64,000 nucleotides of DNA from Stigmatella ashevillena. Lineage in GTDB: Bacteria; Myxococcota; Myxococcia; Myxococcales; Myxococcaceae. Positions 48,593 to 58,510 of the stretch are shown here, in pieces. A program made the translations under genes and the position numbers. The stretch covers positions 2,614,007 to 2,678,006 of the forward strand of contig NZ_JAQNDM010000002.1 in assembly GCF_028368975.1 (NCBI RefSeq), written 5' to 3'. The notes below the pieces were generated by a model, which worked only from the letters and a program-made list of their open reading frames with translations, searched no databases and was not told the origin of the DNA. Each line of letters starts with the position of its first letter. Position 1 is the stretch's first letter.

Positions 48593-49438
48593 CTACCTGG
48601 CCGACGAGGGCTTGACCAGAAACCGCTCCCGCATAAATGAGAGGTACGCGTCCTCGGACGTCTCGCGCCGCATTTTCACGAGCGGCTTGATTCCATCCAT
48701 CGCCACATAGCGCAAGCGGTCACTCGAATCCGTGGCGGCCTCGTAGATGACCTTCGCCACTCCCTCGGACGTTGCGCCGGAGCGGTCGTTTCGGAGCTTG
48801 GTGAAAACTTCGCCCGTGGCGCGGACAAAGTCTTCGTAACGCGGCAGCTCGGCATTCTGGGACTGCTCTTCGGCGCTTCGCGAGACAAAGCGCGTGTCCA
48901 CGACGCCACCGGGTTCGACGATCTTCACGAGCACGTTCTGTGACGTGAGTTCGTACGAAAGCGCTTCTGAGAAGCCCTCCAGCGCGAATTTGCTCGCACA
49001 GTAGAGAGAGAGCATCGGCAGGGTGAAGACGCCCGCCCCAGAACTCACGTTCACGATCGTTCCACCGCCGCGCTGAACGAAGTAGGGCAACGCCGCGCGA
49101 ATCACATCCATCACGCCAAAGACGTTCACCTCGAACTGTTCGAGGACCTTCTCGCGTGGGGTCGACTCGAAGATGCCGTGGAGCCCGAAGCCAGCGTTGT
49201 TAACGACGACGTCGAGGCCACCGAATCGCTCGACGCCGATTTTCAAAGCGGCATCGATGCTCGTGCGGTCTTGAACGTCGAGCCGGATCACGAGCACGCC
49301 CGGCAGCGCTGCGAGTTCCGACGCCGGAGAGGGCGTGCGCATTGTCGCGATGACATTCCAGCCTTGAGCCGCGAAATGCTTCGCCGAAGCAAGCCCGAAG
49401 CCCGTGGAGCACCCGGTGATGAGAGCGGTCTTTTTCAT
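48593..49438 (-). CDS. Short-chain dehydrogenase/reductase
   Basis: 281 aa from ATG 49438. NAD(P) motif TGCSTGFG, NNAGFG, catalytic Ser in NVSSGAG and YCASK (Tyr and Lys), then PGGVVDTRF. The classical SDR active site is intact. The substrate is unknown. It follows the helicase gene on the same strand with a 157-bp gap. Confidence 0.92.
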   Translation of the reverse strand: MKKTALITGCSTGFGLASAKHFAAQGWNVIATMRTPSPASELAALPGVLVIRLDVQDRTSIDAALKIGVERFGGLDVVVNNAGFGLHGIFESTPREKVLEQFEVNVFGVMDVIRAALPYFVQRGGGTIVNVSSGAGVFTLPMLSLYCASKFALEGFSEALSYELTSQNVLVKIVEPGGVVDTRFVSRSAEEQSQNAELPRYEDFVRATGEVFTKLRNDRSGATSEGVAKVIYEAATDSSDRLRYVAMDGIKPLVKMRRETSEDAYLSFMRERFLVKPSSAR

Positions 49439-49595
49439 GGGCCGGAACACTACGGTCCAGTGACTCGTGCGACAATGCGATGATTCTTGAATGCATTGAT
49501 GCAGGATCTTCATCACCCCCTTGGAAGCCGCGCCCTGGTGAGCTTGACAGCCCCCTGGCACCTTCTGGCGCATTGCCTCGGGCTTCGGCCTTCCC

Positions 49596-52031
49596 CTATG
49601 CGCCCCCCTCCCCGGCCCCGCTCCTCTGAGGATTCGGGTGTGCACCGGCACGAGCCGGTTGCCCATTGGCACCACTCGGGTCAGGAGCCACCGGTGACTT
49701 CCCTCTCCGCCGTCGCCGCCGCCTTTTCGACGGAGCGCCTCCAGACTGTCCTCCGAGTTCTCGCAGAACCCGCGTACGCACACCGCTCTCCAGACGCAGC
49801 TCTTGCATGAGCGTGTGCGCCTGCCGAGCCCCCTGCTGGTGGCGCAGCGCTTCGCTCAACCGCTCGACGACATCGATCCGCAACGCCACAGTTCCGAGCA
49901 CCTCATAACCGAAGGCTCGCGCATCCCTGCCACCAAACTCCGCGGCATCGAGCGCCGGTTCTCGCGGAACTCCCTGAGGCGACGGTCTCTGCTGAAACAG
50001 CGCCGTCAACATGCAGCGCCGCTCCAGCGCATGCGGGGCGAGCGCCTCGGCGACGTAGAGAAACCGCTGTCCCTGACGGACCCCCAGCGCCTTCAGGCGC
50101 TCTCGTGCTTCATCGTCCAGGAGCCGCCACTGCTCGCGCGCCTCATCTTGGGAAATCACTCCCAGCCCCTCTGCCAAACGGTAGGCCAAGCCACGCGTCG
50201 CTGCGGAGCGGCCCGCTCCGGCGAGGGCCTCGGCTGGGAAGCCCCCCATGGCTTCGGTGACGAGGTCCCTCGCCAGCGCCACCAGGCGGCGCTCGAGACG
50301 CCGTCGCGCACCTCCGGTCCAAATTTCCGGCTCGGCAAGCGCCATCTGCGGTGAACGCCGGTCCTTCCCACGAACCAAGCGGGCCAGCGGCTGCCCTTCG
50401 AACACGATGCCTCCTGATGCATCCACCTGGAACGCGTCATGCGTCGCGTCGACCACCCGCTGGACGAACTGATCCTCTGTCATCGCGGCGCCGTCCGCCC
50501 CCGGCACCTCTCCCAGCAGGAGCCCCAGTTTGGCAAAAGGGCTGTCCGAACCAGGAGGAGGGTTCCCGGTGGTTCTCACGAATCGGCGTCCACTTCTCCG
50601 TGCAGCCCGCTGCACAAAGCGCTCGACGAGCCGCTCATGAAGGGCGTCACCCAACGCGTCCTCAATGCGGCGAGTGCGCTCCTGCCACTGCTCCGCGTCG
50701 TGCAACCAGCCCGACCGATGACTGATGTACGTCCAGATGCGGATGGCCGCCAGCCGGTCCATCAGGGTGTGGATGTCTCCAGAAACATCATCGAGCGGCG
50801 ATACCTGTTTCGCCAGCCACACAGGATCCAGCTTCCCGTCACCTGCAGAGAGCTGCAGGAATGTCTCTCGCAGCAGCGCCACATGCTGACCGAAGAGACC
50901 TTTGCGAAAATCCGGAATCTGGCAGACCTGCCACAGCAACTCGACCATGGCCCGGTCCGTGACGGCCTCTCGAATGGAAGGGACGTGCGAGAGTTCCCTG
51001 AGCGCATCGAAGTCGTCCGCGCGTTCCACCCGGACGAAGGCATTGTGACGCGGAGCTCGCGACAACGAATCCAGCAGGGACTCGGGACTCGAGAAATCAA
51101 GTTCTGCGTTGCGCCAGATGAGGCTTCGCACCGGCGGGAACCGGTGTGACTCGATGGCGGAGACCACGCGCGGAGACAGTTCGGGCAGTGTGTTCAGGGT
51201 TCCGAAGCTCCCATCATTCAAATGGCGCCCTGCACGGCCCGCGATTTGGGCCAGTTCGTCCGAGAAGAGGTCTCGCTGCTCAGCGCCGTCGAACTTGGAG
51301 AGCGCCGCGAAGGCAACGTGGTTGAGGTCGAGGTTGAGTCCCATCCCAATGGCATCGGTGGCCACGAGGTATTGAACCTCCCCGGATTGGTACATCGCCA
51401 CCTGGGCATTCCGCGTCCTCGGAGAGAGCGCTCCCAGTACCACCGCAACTCCGCCCCGGAGGCGGCGCAGTGCTTCTGCGAGCTCGTACACGCGGTCCGC
51501 TGAGAATGCGACCACGGCCGAGCGCGGGGGCAGGCTCTTCAGAGAACGGCACCCGGCATAGCGAAGCTGCGACAGGCGGGTGGCGCGCTTCAAGAAAGCC
51601 TGGGGGATGAGCGCCTGGACCATTGGCCGCATGGTGTCCGCGCCGAGGAACCAAGTCTCCCGAAGCCCTCGCGCATGGAGCAACCGATCGGTGAACACGT
51701 GCCCGCGCTCGCGGTGGGCGGCGAGCTGGATCTCATCCACCGCGAGGAAGTCGACCGGCCGATCGGTCGGCATCGCCTCGACCGTGCAGATCCAGTAATC
51801 GGGACGAGGAGGAAGACGCTTCTCCTCCCCCGTCATCAGCGCGACCCGCCCCTCTCCCACTCGAGCGGTCACCCGGTCGTAGACTTCGCGAGCAAGCAGG
51901 CGGAGCGGCAACCCGATGATGCCCGTGTCGTGCTCGAGCATGCGCTCGATGGCGCGGTGGGTTTTCCCCGTATTCGTAGGCCCCAGCTCCGCGACGACGA
52001 CGGACGACCGGCTGGATGGGCTGGAGTTCAT
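49596..52031 (-). CDS. SUV3-like superfamily II RNA helicase
   Basis: 811 aa. Walker A GPTNTGKT (17-24), motif II DEIQ (99-102), motif III-like FLGADTMRP, motif V ATDAIGMGLNL and motif VI QIAGRAGRH. This combination is that of mitochondrial Suv3 and its bacterial homologues, which unwind RNA during decay. The C-terminal 250 residues are family-specific plus a basic tail with seven consecutive arginines and a Pro/Gly-rich end, probably RNA binding. No exonuclease gene is adjacent. Confidence 0.9.
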   Translation of the reverse strand: MNSSPSSRSSVVVAELGPTNTGKTHRAIERMLEHDTGIIGLPLRLLAREVYDRVTARVGEGRVALMTGEEKRLPPRPDYWICTVEAMPTDRPVDFLAVDEIQLAAHRERGHVFTDRLLHARGLRETWFLGADTMRPMVQALIPQAFLKRATRLSQLRYAGCRSLKSLPPRSAVVAFSADRVYELAEALRRLRGGVAVVLGALSPRTRNAQVAMYQSGEVQYLVATDAIGMGLNLDLNHVAFAALSKFDGAEQRDLFSDELAQIAGRAGRHLNDGSFGTLNTLPELSPRVVSAIESHRFPPVRSLIWRNAELDFSSPESLLDSLSRAPRHNAFVRVERADDFDALRELSHVPSIREAVTDRAMVELLWQVCQIPDFRKGLFGQHVALLRETFLQLSAGDGKLDPVWLAKQVSPLDDVSGDIHTLMDRLAAIRIWTYISHRSGWLHDAEQWQERTRRIEDALGDALHERLVERFVQRAARRSGRRFVRTTGNPPPGSDSPFAKLGLLLGEVPGADGAAMTEDQFVQRVVDATHDAFQVDASGGIVFEGQPLARLVRGKDRRSPQMALAEPEIWTGGARRRLERRLVALARDLVTEAMGGFPAEALAGAGRSAATRGLAYRLAEGLGVISQDEAREQWRLLDDEARERLKALGVRQGQRFLYVAEALAPHALERRCMLTALFQQRPSPQGVPREPALDAAEFGGRDARAFGYEVLGTVALRIDVVERLSEALRHQQGARQAHTLMQELRLESGVRTRVLRELGGQSGGAPSKRRRRRRRGKSPVAPDPSGANGQPARAGAHPNPQRSGAGEGGA

Positions 52032-52186
52032 TGGCGAAGCCTAACCTCAAGCCTCCCTCTCTGCCTTGGGTGGTGTGGCCCCTGTCTGTCGGTGATGGCG
52101 CTCTCTCCCGATGCCTACAGGCGTGCCGCGCTGGCAGCGGAGCTGCACCTCCAAGTCGAGATTGATCGCGTCATGCTCCCACCCGA

Positions 52187-52642
52187 TCAGGCCGCCACGG
52201 CAGCAGGCGTCAGGCGGAATGTGACACCCAGCCGGTTGTAGGCGTTCATGATGCCGATGGCGACCGTGAGATCGGCAAGGTCCTTCTCCGAGAAGACCTT
52301 GGCTGCGGCGGCATAGTCGGCTTCGGGCACGCCGGTGGCGGCAACGTTGGTCACCGTCTCAGCCCATGCGAGGGCCGCGCGCTCGCGCTCGTCGAAGAGA
52401 TTCCCTGCTTCATCCCACACGGGCACCAGCACCAGCTTGTCGATCGTCATGCCGCCCTTCAACAAGTCGCGCGAATGCATGTCGATGCAATAGGCACAGC
52501 CGTTGATCTGTGAGACGCGCAGGAAGACGAGATCGACCAGGTTCTTGGGCAGATGCGTCTGGCTGTGAAGATAGCCGTGGACGCCACCAAGGGCCTTCAT
52601 GGCGCCGGGGATGATTTCGTTGATATTCAGTCGCTGGGTCAT
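52187..52642 (-). CDS. Carboxymuconolactone decarboxylase/AhpD-family protein
   Basis: 151 aa. AhpD core with GCAYCIDMH (CxxC plus His), LFDERERAALAWAETVT and LTVAIGIMNAYNRLG. Such proteins act as peroxidase-like thiol enzymes. It follows the cupin gene by 12 bp, and both face away from a MocR regulator gene, which may control them. Confidence 0.92.
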   Translation of the reverse strand: MTQRLNINEIIPGAMKALGGVHGYLHSQTHLPKNLVDLVFLRVSQINGCAYCIDMHSRDLLKGGMTIDKLVLVPVWDEAGNLFDERERAALAWAETVTNVAATGVPEADYAAAAKVFSEKDLADLTVAIGIMNAYNRLGVTFRLTPAAVAA

Positions 52643-52654
52643 CGCTTTTCTCCT

Positions 52655-53074
52655 TCAGTGTGGGTCGGGGGTAGTCAGGGTCGTGTCATCCGTGTCGACG
52701 ACGAAGACGGCAAGCAACTTGGCAGGCTGGGTCTTGCTGGCATTTTCGCTCACCACGTGATGGGCGCCGGGGTTCTCGGTCCAGGCTTCGCCAGCGCGAT
52801 AGACGCGTGGCGGCTCGCCATCGACCTGGCTGCGAATCGCACCTTCTAGAACATAGGCGTAGATGAAGGCGGAATTCGCGTGACGATGCGCGCCGGACTT
52901 GCCTCCCGGCACGTACGATACGGTCACGGTGCGAAGCGACTTGCCGGGGATGTTGGGAATCGGCGCGTCGAAGGCGGGCTTGACCACCACATTCTCCGCA
53001 GCGCCATGCGCGCCTGCGCCAGCGGCCGTGAAGAGCGTGAGTGCAACGCCGATGATCCATGTGCGCAATTTCAT
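52655..53074 (-). CDS. Exported cupin protein
   Basis: 139 aa from ATG 53074 (AAGGAGA upstream). Signal peptide ending AGAGAHG, then one cupin domain with metal motif GGKSGAHRHANSAFIYAYVLEG and the second motif PGAHHVVSEN. Probably periplasmic. It forms an operon with the CMD-family gene. The function is unknown. Confidence 0.88.
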   Translation of the reverse strand: MKLRTWIIGVALTLFTAAGAGAHGAAENVVVKPAFDAPIPNIPGKSLRTVTVSYVPGGKSGAHRHANSAFIYAYVLEGAIRSQVDGEPPRVYRAGEAWTENPGAHHVVSENASKTQPAKLLAVFVVDTDDTTLTTPDPH

Positions 53075-53245
53075 TATGCTGTCTCCTTGGATGTTGACGG
53101 GTACCCGACCCTGGCTCCCAGCCAGGTCACGGCTGCGGACCGGCCTCTTGCGCGGCGCGAGCGCCTCTTCGGAGGAGCCAAGAAATGTCATCGCGCGGGT
53201 CTTACCAATCCGCGTGATGCGGCATCAGTCCCAAGATCGCTCAAA

Positions 53246-54670
53246 ATGAGTGTACCATCCGCCATGCCAGCCCGCTTCTCCATCACCGTGGACAGGTCCG
53301 CCGCCGCGCCGCTGTCGGATCAGATCGCCGATACCCTCCGCGCAGCCATCCTCGAGGGGCGCATCGCAACCGGTGCGCGCTTGCCATCCTGGCGCGACCT
53401 TGCCGCCCAGCTCGGCGTGGCGCGAGGCACCGTGCGCGCAGCGTACGAGCGGCTGACCGACGAGTTGCTGGCCGTCACCGCAGGGCCTGCGGGCACGCGG
53501 GTAGCAGACTGCCTGCCCGACGCTGCGCCCGTTCTCTCGACCGAGACAGCGCCATCGATTCGAGGAATGGCACGCCGCTATTCCGCCCCGCCCCTTCCCT
53601 TCCAGATGGGCGTGCCCTCCCAGGATGCCTTTCCGGCAAAGCAATGGTCGCGCATCCGTATTCGCGCCGCCCGCGAGGACGCGATGGCCCCGACCAGCTA
53701 TCCCGACCCACGCGGAAACCCGGAGCTGCGGATGCAAATCGCGAGTTACCTGGCGATCGCGCGTGGCATCCGGTGCATGCCCGATCAGGTGATTGTCACG
53801 GGCGGGTACGGAAGCGGGCTCGGCCTCGCGATCCGGACATTGAATGTGGAAGGGCATACAGCGTGGATGGAAGAGCCCGGTTATCCCATCACCCGGATAG
53901 GACTGGAGTTGGCGGGTATGCGGCCGGTGCCGGTGGCCGTGGACGACGAGGGCATGGAGGTCAACCGAGGCATCTCGCTCGCACCCGATGCGGCGATGGC
54001 CGTGGTGACCGCAGGCCAGCAAGCGCCGACGGGCGTCGCCCTGTCGACAAGCCGACGCCAGACGCTCCTACGCTGGGCGACACGGTCCGGCGGATGGATC
54101 ATCGAGGACGACTATCTCAGCGAGCTACAGCTGACCGGCAGGGCCGCGCCTGCGCTCGCGGCCATGGATCGCGAAGGCCGGGTGATACATCTCGGCACCT
54201 TCAGCAAAACGATGAGCCCCTCGCTCGGTCTGGGCTTCCTGGTAGCGCCGCCTGCACTCGCCGCCCGCTTCACCGAGGTCGCCGCCTGCCTCGCGCCCGC
54301 CCCCAACCCCACGACGCAGTTGGCCATCGCCGGGTTCATGGCCAATGGTCACTATCTGCGGCACCTGCGGCGAATGAAGCGCCTCTATACTGCCCGCCGC
54401 GATGCGTTGCGCGCTTGCCTTGGCCGCGAGGCAGGCGTCGAGGCGATGGCGGGACTCGCGGTGCTCTTGCGTCTCCCTCCTGGCAGCGACGATGTCCTGA
54501 TCGCGCGCGAGGCACTCCGCCAAGGGCTGGCGCCTGCCCCTCTGTCGCCATGGTATGCGAGCCAGAGGGACATGAAGCCTGGCCTCTTGTTGAGCGTGAC
54601 GAACCTCATAGAAGAGCGTCTCGATAGGGTCTGTCACCAGTTGAGAGCGGTGATCGCCAGCCATGCATGA
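53246..54670 (+). CDS. MocR/PdxR-type regulator (GntR HTH plus aminotransferase domain)
   Basis: 474 aa from ATG 53246, the usual MocR length; the frame runs upstream through the cupin region. Winged helix about residues 14-80 (LSDQIADTLRAAILEGRI, ARGTVRAAYERL). Aminotransferase-like domain from about 120, with YPDPRGNPELR, EEPGYPITR, EDDYLSEL and the PLP lysine in TFSKTMSPSLGLGF. It senses a PLP-linked metabolite. Divergent from the cupin/CMD operon, 171 bp apart. Confidence 0.92.
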   Translation: MSVPSAMPARFSITVDRSAAAPLSDQIADTLRAAILEGRIATGARLPSWRDLAAQLGVARGTVRAAYERLTDELLAVTAGPAGTRVADCLPDAAPVLSTETAPSIRGMARRYSAPPLPFQMGVPSQDAFPAKQWSRIRIRAAREDAMAPTSYPDPRGNPELRMQIASYLAIARGIRCMPDQVIVTGGYGSGLGLAIRTLNVEGHTAWMEEPGYPITRIGLELAGMRPVPVAVDDEGMEVNRGISLAPDAAMAVVTAGQQAPTGVALSTSRRQTLLRWATRSGGWIIEDDYLSELQLTGRAAPALAAMDREGRVIHLGTFSKTMSPSLGLGFLVAPPALAARFTEVAACLAPAPNPTTQLAIAGFMANGHYLRHLRRMKRLYTARRDALRACLGREAGVEAMAGLAVLLRLPPGSDDVLIAREALRQGLAPAPLSPWYASQRDMKPGLLLSVTNLIEERLDRVCHQLRAVIASHA

Positions 54671-54732
54671 CAGCCGCTGTCAGTCTTTTTTTTGGGGGAA
54701 GGAGCGGGGCGCCGTGCTCCAATCCTCCGCCC

Positions 54733-55769
54733 ATGACCAAGCCACTGACAGCCCATGCCCCGCTTCGCGCTGCCCTGCTAGGATATGGCTTCGCAGGCAA
54801 GGTCTTTCATGCCCCGCTGGTGCGCACAGTGGAGGGACTGACCTTGCGCGTGGTGGCCTCCAGCCGGCCCGACGACGTCCGGGCCGAGTTTCCGAACGTG
54901 GAAATCATGCCCTCCGCGTTCGACGCGGCCACTCATCCGGACGTAGACCTCGTCGTGGTGGCGACGCCAAATGAGACGCACGTGCCGCTTGCCGAGGCCG
55001 CGCTTCGCGCTGGCAAGCACGTCATTGTCGACAAACCCTTCACCGTCACGCTGGCGGAGGCCCGCTCGCTGGTAGCACTCGCGAGCGGAGGCGGCTGCTC
55101 TCGGTGTTACACAACCGCCGATGGGACAGTGACTTCCTTGCGCTGAAGGCGCTGCTCTCCGAGGGCTCGCTGGGGCGCGTGGTCCATGTCGAGTCCCGGT
55201 TCGACCGCTTCCATCCAGAGGTTCATCCTCTCTGGCGCGAGCGGGCGGTTCCCGGCGCGGGCGTCTGGTTCGATTTGGGGCCACATCTGGTGGACCAGAT
55301 GCTCCAGTTGTTCGGACTGCCCGACACGGTGGTGGCGATGCGAGCTGGGCTTCGAGAGGGCGCCCAGGTGGATGACTGGTGTCACGTCTCCCTCGTGTAT
55401 CCCAAGCGATATGTCGTCCTTCAGGCGTCCATGTTGGTGGCGGGTGCCATGCCGCGCTTCGCGGTACATGGCACCCGAGGCTCTTGGCTGAAACACGGCA
55501 TGGACACCCAGCGGTCTTCCGCCGAGACGGCCGCACCACGAGGCGACTACCGCCATTACTACGCCGCGATCCTGGAGGCGGTGCGCGGTCGCGGGCCCAA
55601 CCCCGTCACACCCGCCCAAGCCGTGGCCGTGGCCGCCGTGCTGGAAGCAGCAGTCCTGGCCTCGACGCGGGGATGTGCGGAGCAGCTGGACCTCACTCAT
55701 GCAGAGCACGACGCGTTCCTCGCAGACGGCGTTGAGAGCCGCCCCCCCTCATCAAGTACCCTACTGTAG
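54733..55769 (+). pseudogene. Gfo/Idh/MocA-family oxidoreductase, frameshifted
   Basis: Two frames together give one complete oxidoreductase. The first part (from ATG 54733) has the Rossmann motif LLGYGFAGKVFHAPL and the catalytic DKPFTVT. The second (to 55769) has SVLHNRRWDSDFLALK, FDLGPHLVDQ and the rest of the C-terminal domain. The frame changes at about 55082, where one base is missing between Leu and Glu codons (CTC GC GAG). Closest to the YdbC/YhhX-type subgroup. Either a true recent mutation or a sequencing error. Confidence 0.85.
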
Positions 55770-55803
55770 CGTTCGTCTCACTGGATCCGTTCGAGGAGGA
55801 GGA

Positions 55804-56190
55804 ATGGGGTTTTCGCTGCTGGGTCTGGCCCTTGTCGCGGCGATCCTCGCGCCGAGTTTGATTCTCCTGTTCTGGCCATCGTCTGGGTCATGGCCCGCGT
55901 CGCGGTCAGCAGGCATGTGGTTCGATGTCGCAGAGCATGCTGGCCAGGTTGCCTCTTGCGCCTTGCTCCCCTTCGTCGAGCCTTCACTGGACGGTGTGTC
56001 GCTCGAGGGGTGGGTACCGACCCTGTGGGGTGTCCCAGTGCCGGGCGCGGTCTTTCCTGTGGGCGTTCTGCTTTGCGCTGCTGCGGTCAGTGGATCTTGG
56101 TGGCTTGCTGCGGCGAGCCTGGTGTTCGCCGTCGGGCATCTCGCCAACAGCTGGCACGTGTGGGCTCAACTGCGTCGTTCCCGCCGGTAA
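55804..56190 (+). CDS. Small integral membrane protein, function unknown
   Basis: 128 aa from ATG 55804, directly after GAGGAGG. Hydrophobic segments at about 3-25, 76-95 and 98-118. The C-terminus is basic (LRRSRR). I do not recognise the family. The stop is immediately followed by an in-frame ATG of the next gene frame, so the two are likely cotranscribed. Confidence 0.65.
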   Translation: MGFSLLGLALVAAILAPSLILLFWPSSGSWPASRSAGMWFDVAEHAGQVASCALLPFVEPSLDGVSLEGWVPTLWGVPVPGAVFPVGVLLCAAAVSGSWWLAAASLVFAVGHLANSWHVWAQLRRSRR

Positions 56191-56235
56191 ATGCCTGCTG
56201 CCTCAAACGGCAAGAAGAATAAAAAGGAACGCCTG

Positions 56236-58359
56236 ATGAAAAACCTGAACCGGCCCCTGGAATTTCCCAAGGCGCGACACGATCCGGAGAGCGGCTACAC
56301 GCTGCACGGCAGGCGGTTTGACGATCCTTACCTCTGGCTGGAGCAGCTTGACTCCGCGGAGACCCGGGCATGGATCGCAGCGCAGGAAGCTGTCACTCAT
56401 TCCGTGCTTCGCTCAGTGCCGGGACGCAATGGGCTACGGGCATCGGTCGCTCGCGCAGCGCGCTACGCGCGGCTCTCTCCACCGATTCTCGCCGGGCCGC
56501 ACGGACGCGAGTTTCTCTGGCAGGCGGATGCCAGTGACGACAAGCTCAAATTCATGCTCCGGCGCAGCAAGGGCGCGCCGCTCGAGACGATGCTCGACCC
56601 CAACACGTGGCCAAGTGGCGAGGCACTGGTTTTCGCCGTGCCGTCTCCCGACGGTGCGCTGGTCGCGTTCGGAAAGGCCGTTGGAGGGACCCACGCCGCA
56701 GTGATCCACGTGGTGGACGTCGAGACTGGGCGCCAGCTTCCCGACCGGCCCCGCGGAACGAGCCACACGTCGCTGGCTTGGCGCCCCGACGCATCAGGTT
56801 TTTTCTATGCGGCGTGTCCCGAGCCGGGCGAGGTGCCAACAGGCGACGAGGCGCACTGGAACGCCATCTACGAGCACCAAATCGGGTCGGGCGTACCGGC
56901 CCGCCGGGTCTTCGGCGACGACCATTCGAAAGAGTACTGGTGCTCCGTCAAGGTCACTGAGTGCCGCCGCTTCGCCGTGCTCTCCAAGTGGGACTACGTG
57001 CACGCCAACGTCATCTACCTCTTACGCCTCTCCGATGACGCGTTCGTGCCTGTGGCTCCCGTCATGCGGTCTCTCAACCAGGTGCAGGTGATCGGCGACT
57101 CGCTGCTCATCCAGACCGACCTCGACGCGCCGCGCGGTCGGCTCTGCATCGCGCCGCTGAAGGCTCCGGAGGAGTGGCGAACGCTCATCCCCGAAAACGC
57201 GGACACGCTGCAGACGGTTACCGGCGTCGGCGGTCGGCTCTACGCCGTCTACTCGCATGCGGCGTCGCATCGCGTGCGCATCCACGCCGAAGACGGCACT
57301 TCCCTCCGGGACCTCGGGTTGCCAGCCCTCGGTTCGGTGAATCGCAATGAGGGGGAAGGCATCATCAGCGGCATCAGCGGCGCTTGGGACGGCAAAGAGG
57401 TGTGGGTGAGTTTCACCTCGTACGTACAGGCACCCTCGGTCTACCAGTATGACTACGCGATGGATCGCTTGTCTCCGTACCATGTCCCCGACGCCGGGCT
57501 CGACGCGTCCGAGTATGTGACGGACCAGGTCTGGTACGAGTCGCTCGACGGTACGCGGATCTCGATGTTCATCATCCACCGGAAAGATTTGCCTCGCGAC
57601 GGGCGCCAGTTCGTGCGTCTGAGCGGCTACGGTGGCTTCAATGTCTCGGTGGAACCTCGTTTCTCCGCGCTCACCGCCGCATGGCTGAAGCTGGGCGGCG
57701 TGCTCGCCTTCGCCAACGTACGCGGTGGCGGCGAATACGGTCGCGCCTGGCACGAGGCAGCCTGCAAGACGCGGCGGCAAAACGCCTTCGACGACTACAT
57801 CGCGGCGGCGCGGTGGCTCGTCTCGGCGGGTTACACGATGCCCTCCAAGCTCGCCTCGCGAGGCAACAGCAACGGCGGTTTGCTCGTCGCCGTCGCCGCC
57901 ATGCAAGCACCTGAAGCCTTCGGAGCCGTCTACTGCCGCGTGCCCACCCTCGACATGCTGCGCTTCCCGAACTTCAGCTACTTGAGTTCGGCGACCGTCG
58001 AATACGGCTCGCCCGAAGATCCCGTCGAGGGCACGTATCTCGCCGGATATTCGCCCTATCACAACGTCCAAACCGAGCGCCGCTATCCTGTGATGACCTT
58101 CGTGTCGGCGTTGAACGACCAGACCGCGCCACCGCACGATCCGCTCAAGATGGTCGCCAAGCTCCAAGCTGGAGGCACGCAGGGTGGCCCCTATCTCCTG
58201 CTGCCGCTCCGAAACTCGGGACACGGCGGCGGCACCACGCTGACGGCGCTCATCGAACAAGACGTCGATGAGCTCAGCTTTTACTGCTGGGCGCTCGACG
58301 TCGCACCGCCCATGTCGGGTATTCCCCACGATGGTGACGGCACACACCAGAGGTGGTGA
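56236..58359 (+). CDS. Prolyl oligopeptidase-family (S9A) serine peptidase
   Basis: 707 aa from ATG 56236 (AAAGGAA upstream); ATG 56191 is possible. An N-terminal YLWLEQLDSAETRAWIAAQ segment and beta-propeller precede the C-terminal alpha/beta hydrolase domain. Catalytic motifs: RGNSNGGLL (Ser; family norm GGSNGG), ALNDQTAPP (Asp; norm DDRV.P) and NSGHGGG (His). No signal peptide, so it is cytoplasmic or released by lysis. It cleaves after proline in short peptides. The non-standard Gly-to-Asn and Arg-to-Gln neighbours may change specificity. Confidence 0.92.
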   Translation: MKNLNRPLEFPKARHDPESGYTLHGRRFDDPYLWLEQLDSAETRAWIAAQEAVTHSVLRSVPGRNGLRASVARAARYARLSPPILAGPHGREFLWQADASDDKLKFMLRRSKGAPLETMLDPNTWPSGEALVFAVPSPDGALVAFGKAVGGTHAAVIHVVDVETGRQLPDRPRGTSHTSLAWRPDASGFFYAACPEPGEVPTGDEAHWNAIYEHQIGSGVPARRVFGDDHSKEYWCSVKVTECRRFAVLSKWDYVHANVIYLLRLSDDAFVPVAPVMRSLNQVQVIGDSLLIQTDLDAPRGRLCIAPLKAPEEWRTLIPENADTLQTVTGVGGRLYAVYSHAASHRVRIHAEDGTSLRDLGLPALGSVNRNEGEGIISGISGAWDGKEVWVSFTSYVQAPSVYQYDYAMDRLSPYHVPDAGLDASEYVTDQVWYESLDGTRISMFIIHRKDLPRDGRQFVRLSGYGGFNVSVEPRFSALTAAWLKLGGVLAFANVRGGGEYGRAWHEAACKTRRQNAFDDYIAAARWLVSAGYTMPSKLASRGNSNGGLLVAVAAMQAPEAFGAVYCRVPTLDMLRFPNFSYLSSATVEYGSPEDPVEGTYLAGYSPYHNVQTERRYPVMTFVSALNDQTAPPHDPLKMVAKLQAGGTQGGPYLLLPLRNSGHGGGTTLTALIEQDVDELSFYCWALDVAPPMSGIPHDGDGTHQRW

Positions 58360-58510
58360 GTGCTGTCACCCCCTGGGCGCTCCCCTCACCTGAGATTCCG
58401 GGCACTTGGGCTGTCACCTGGGGGCCCACGCACCGGACGGCATGTGGCACGCGGCACGCATTGAGGTTCCGGCAACGTCGCCTCAAGCCGTCCCCCCGCC
58501 CGGAGCGCTC

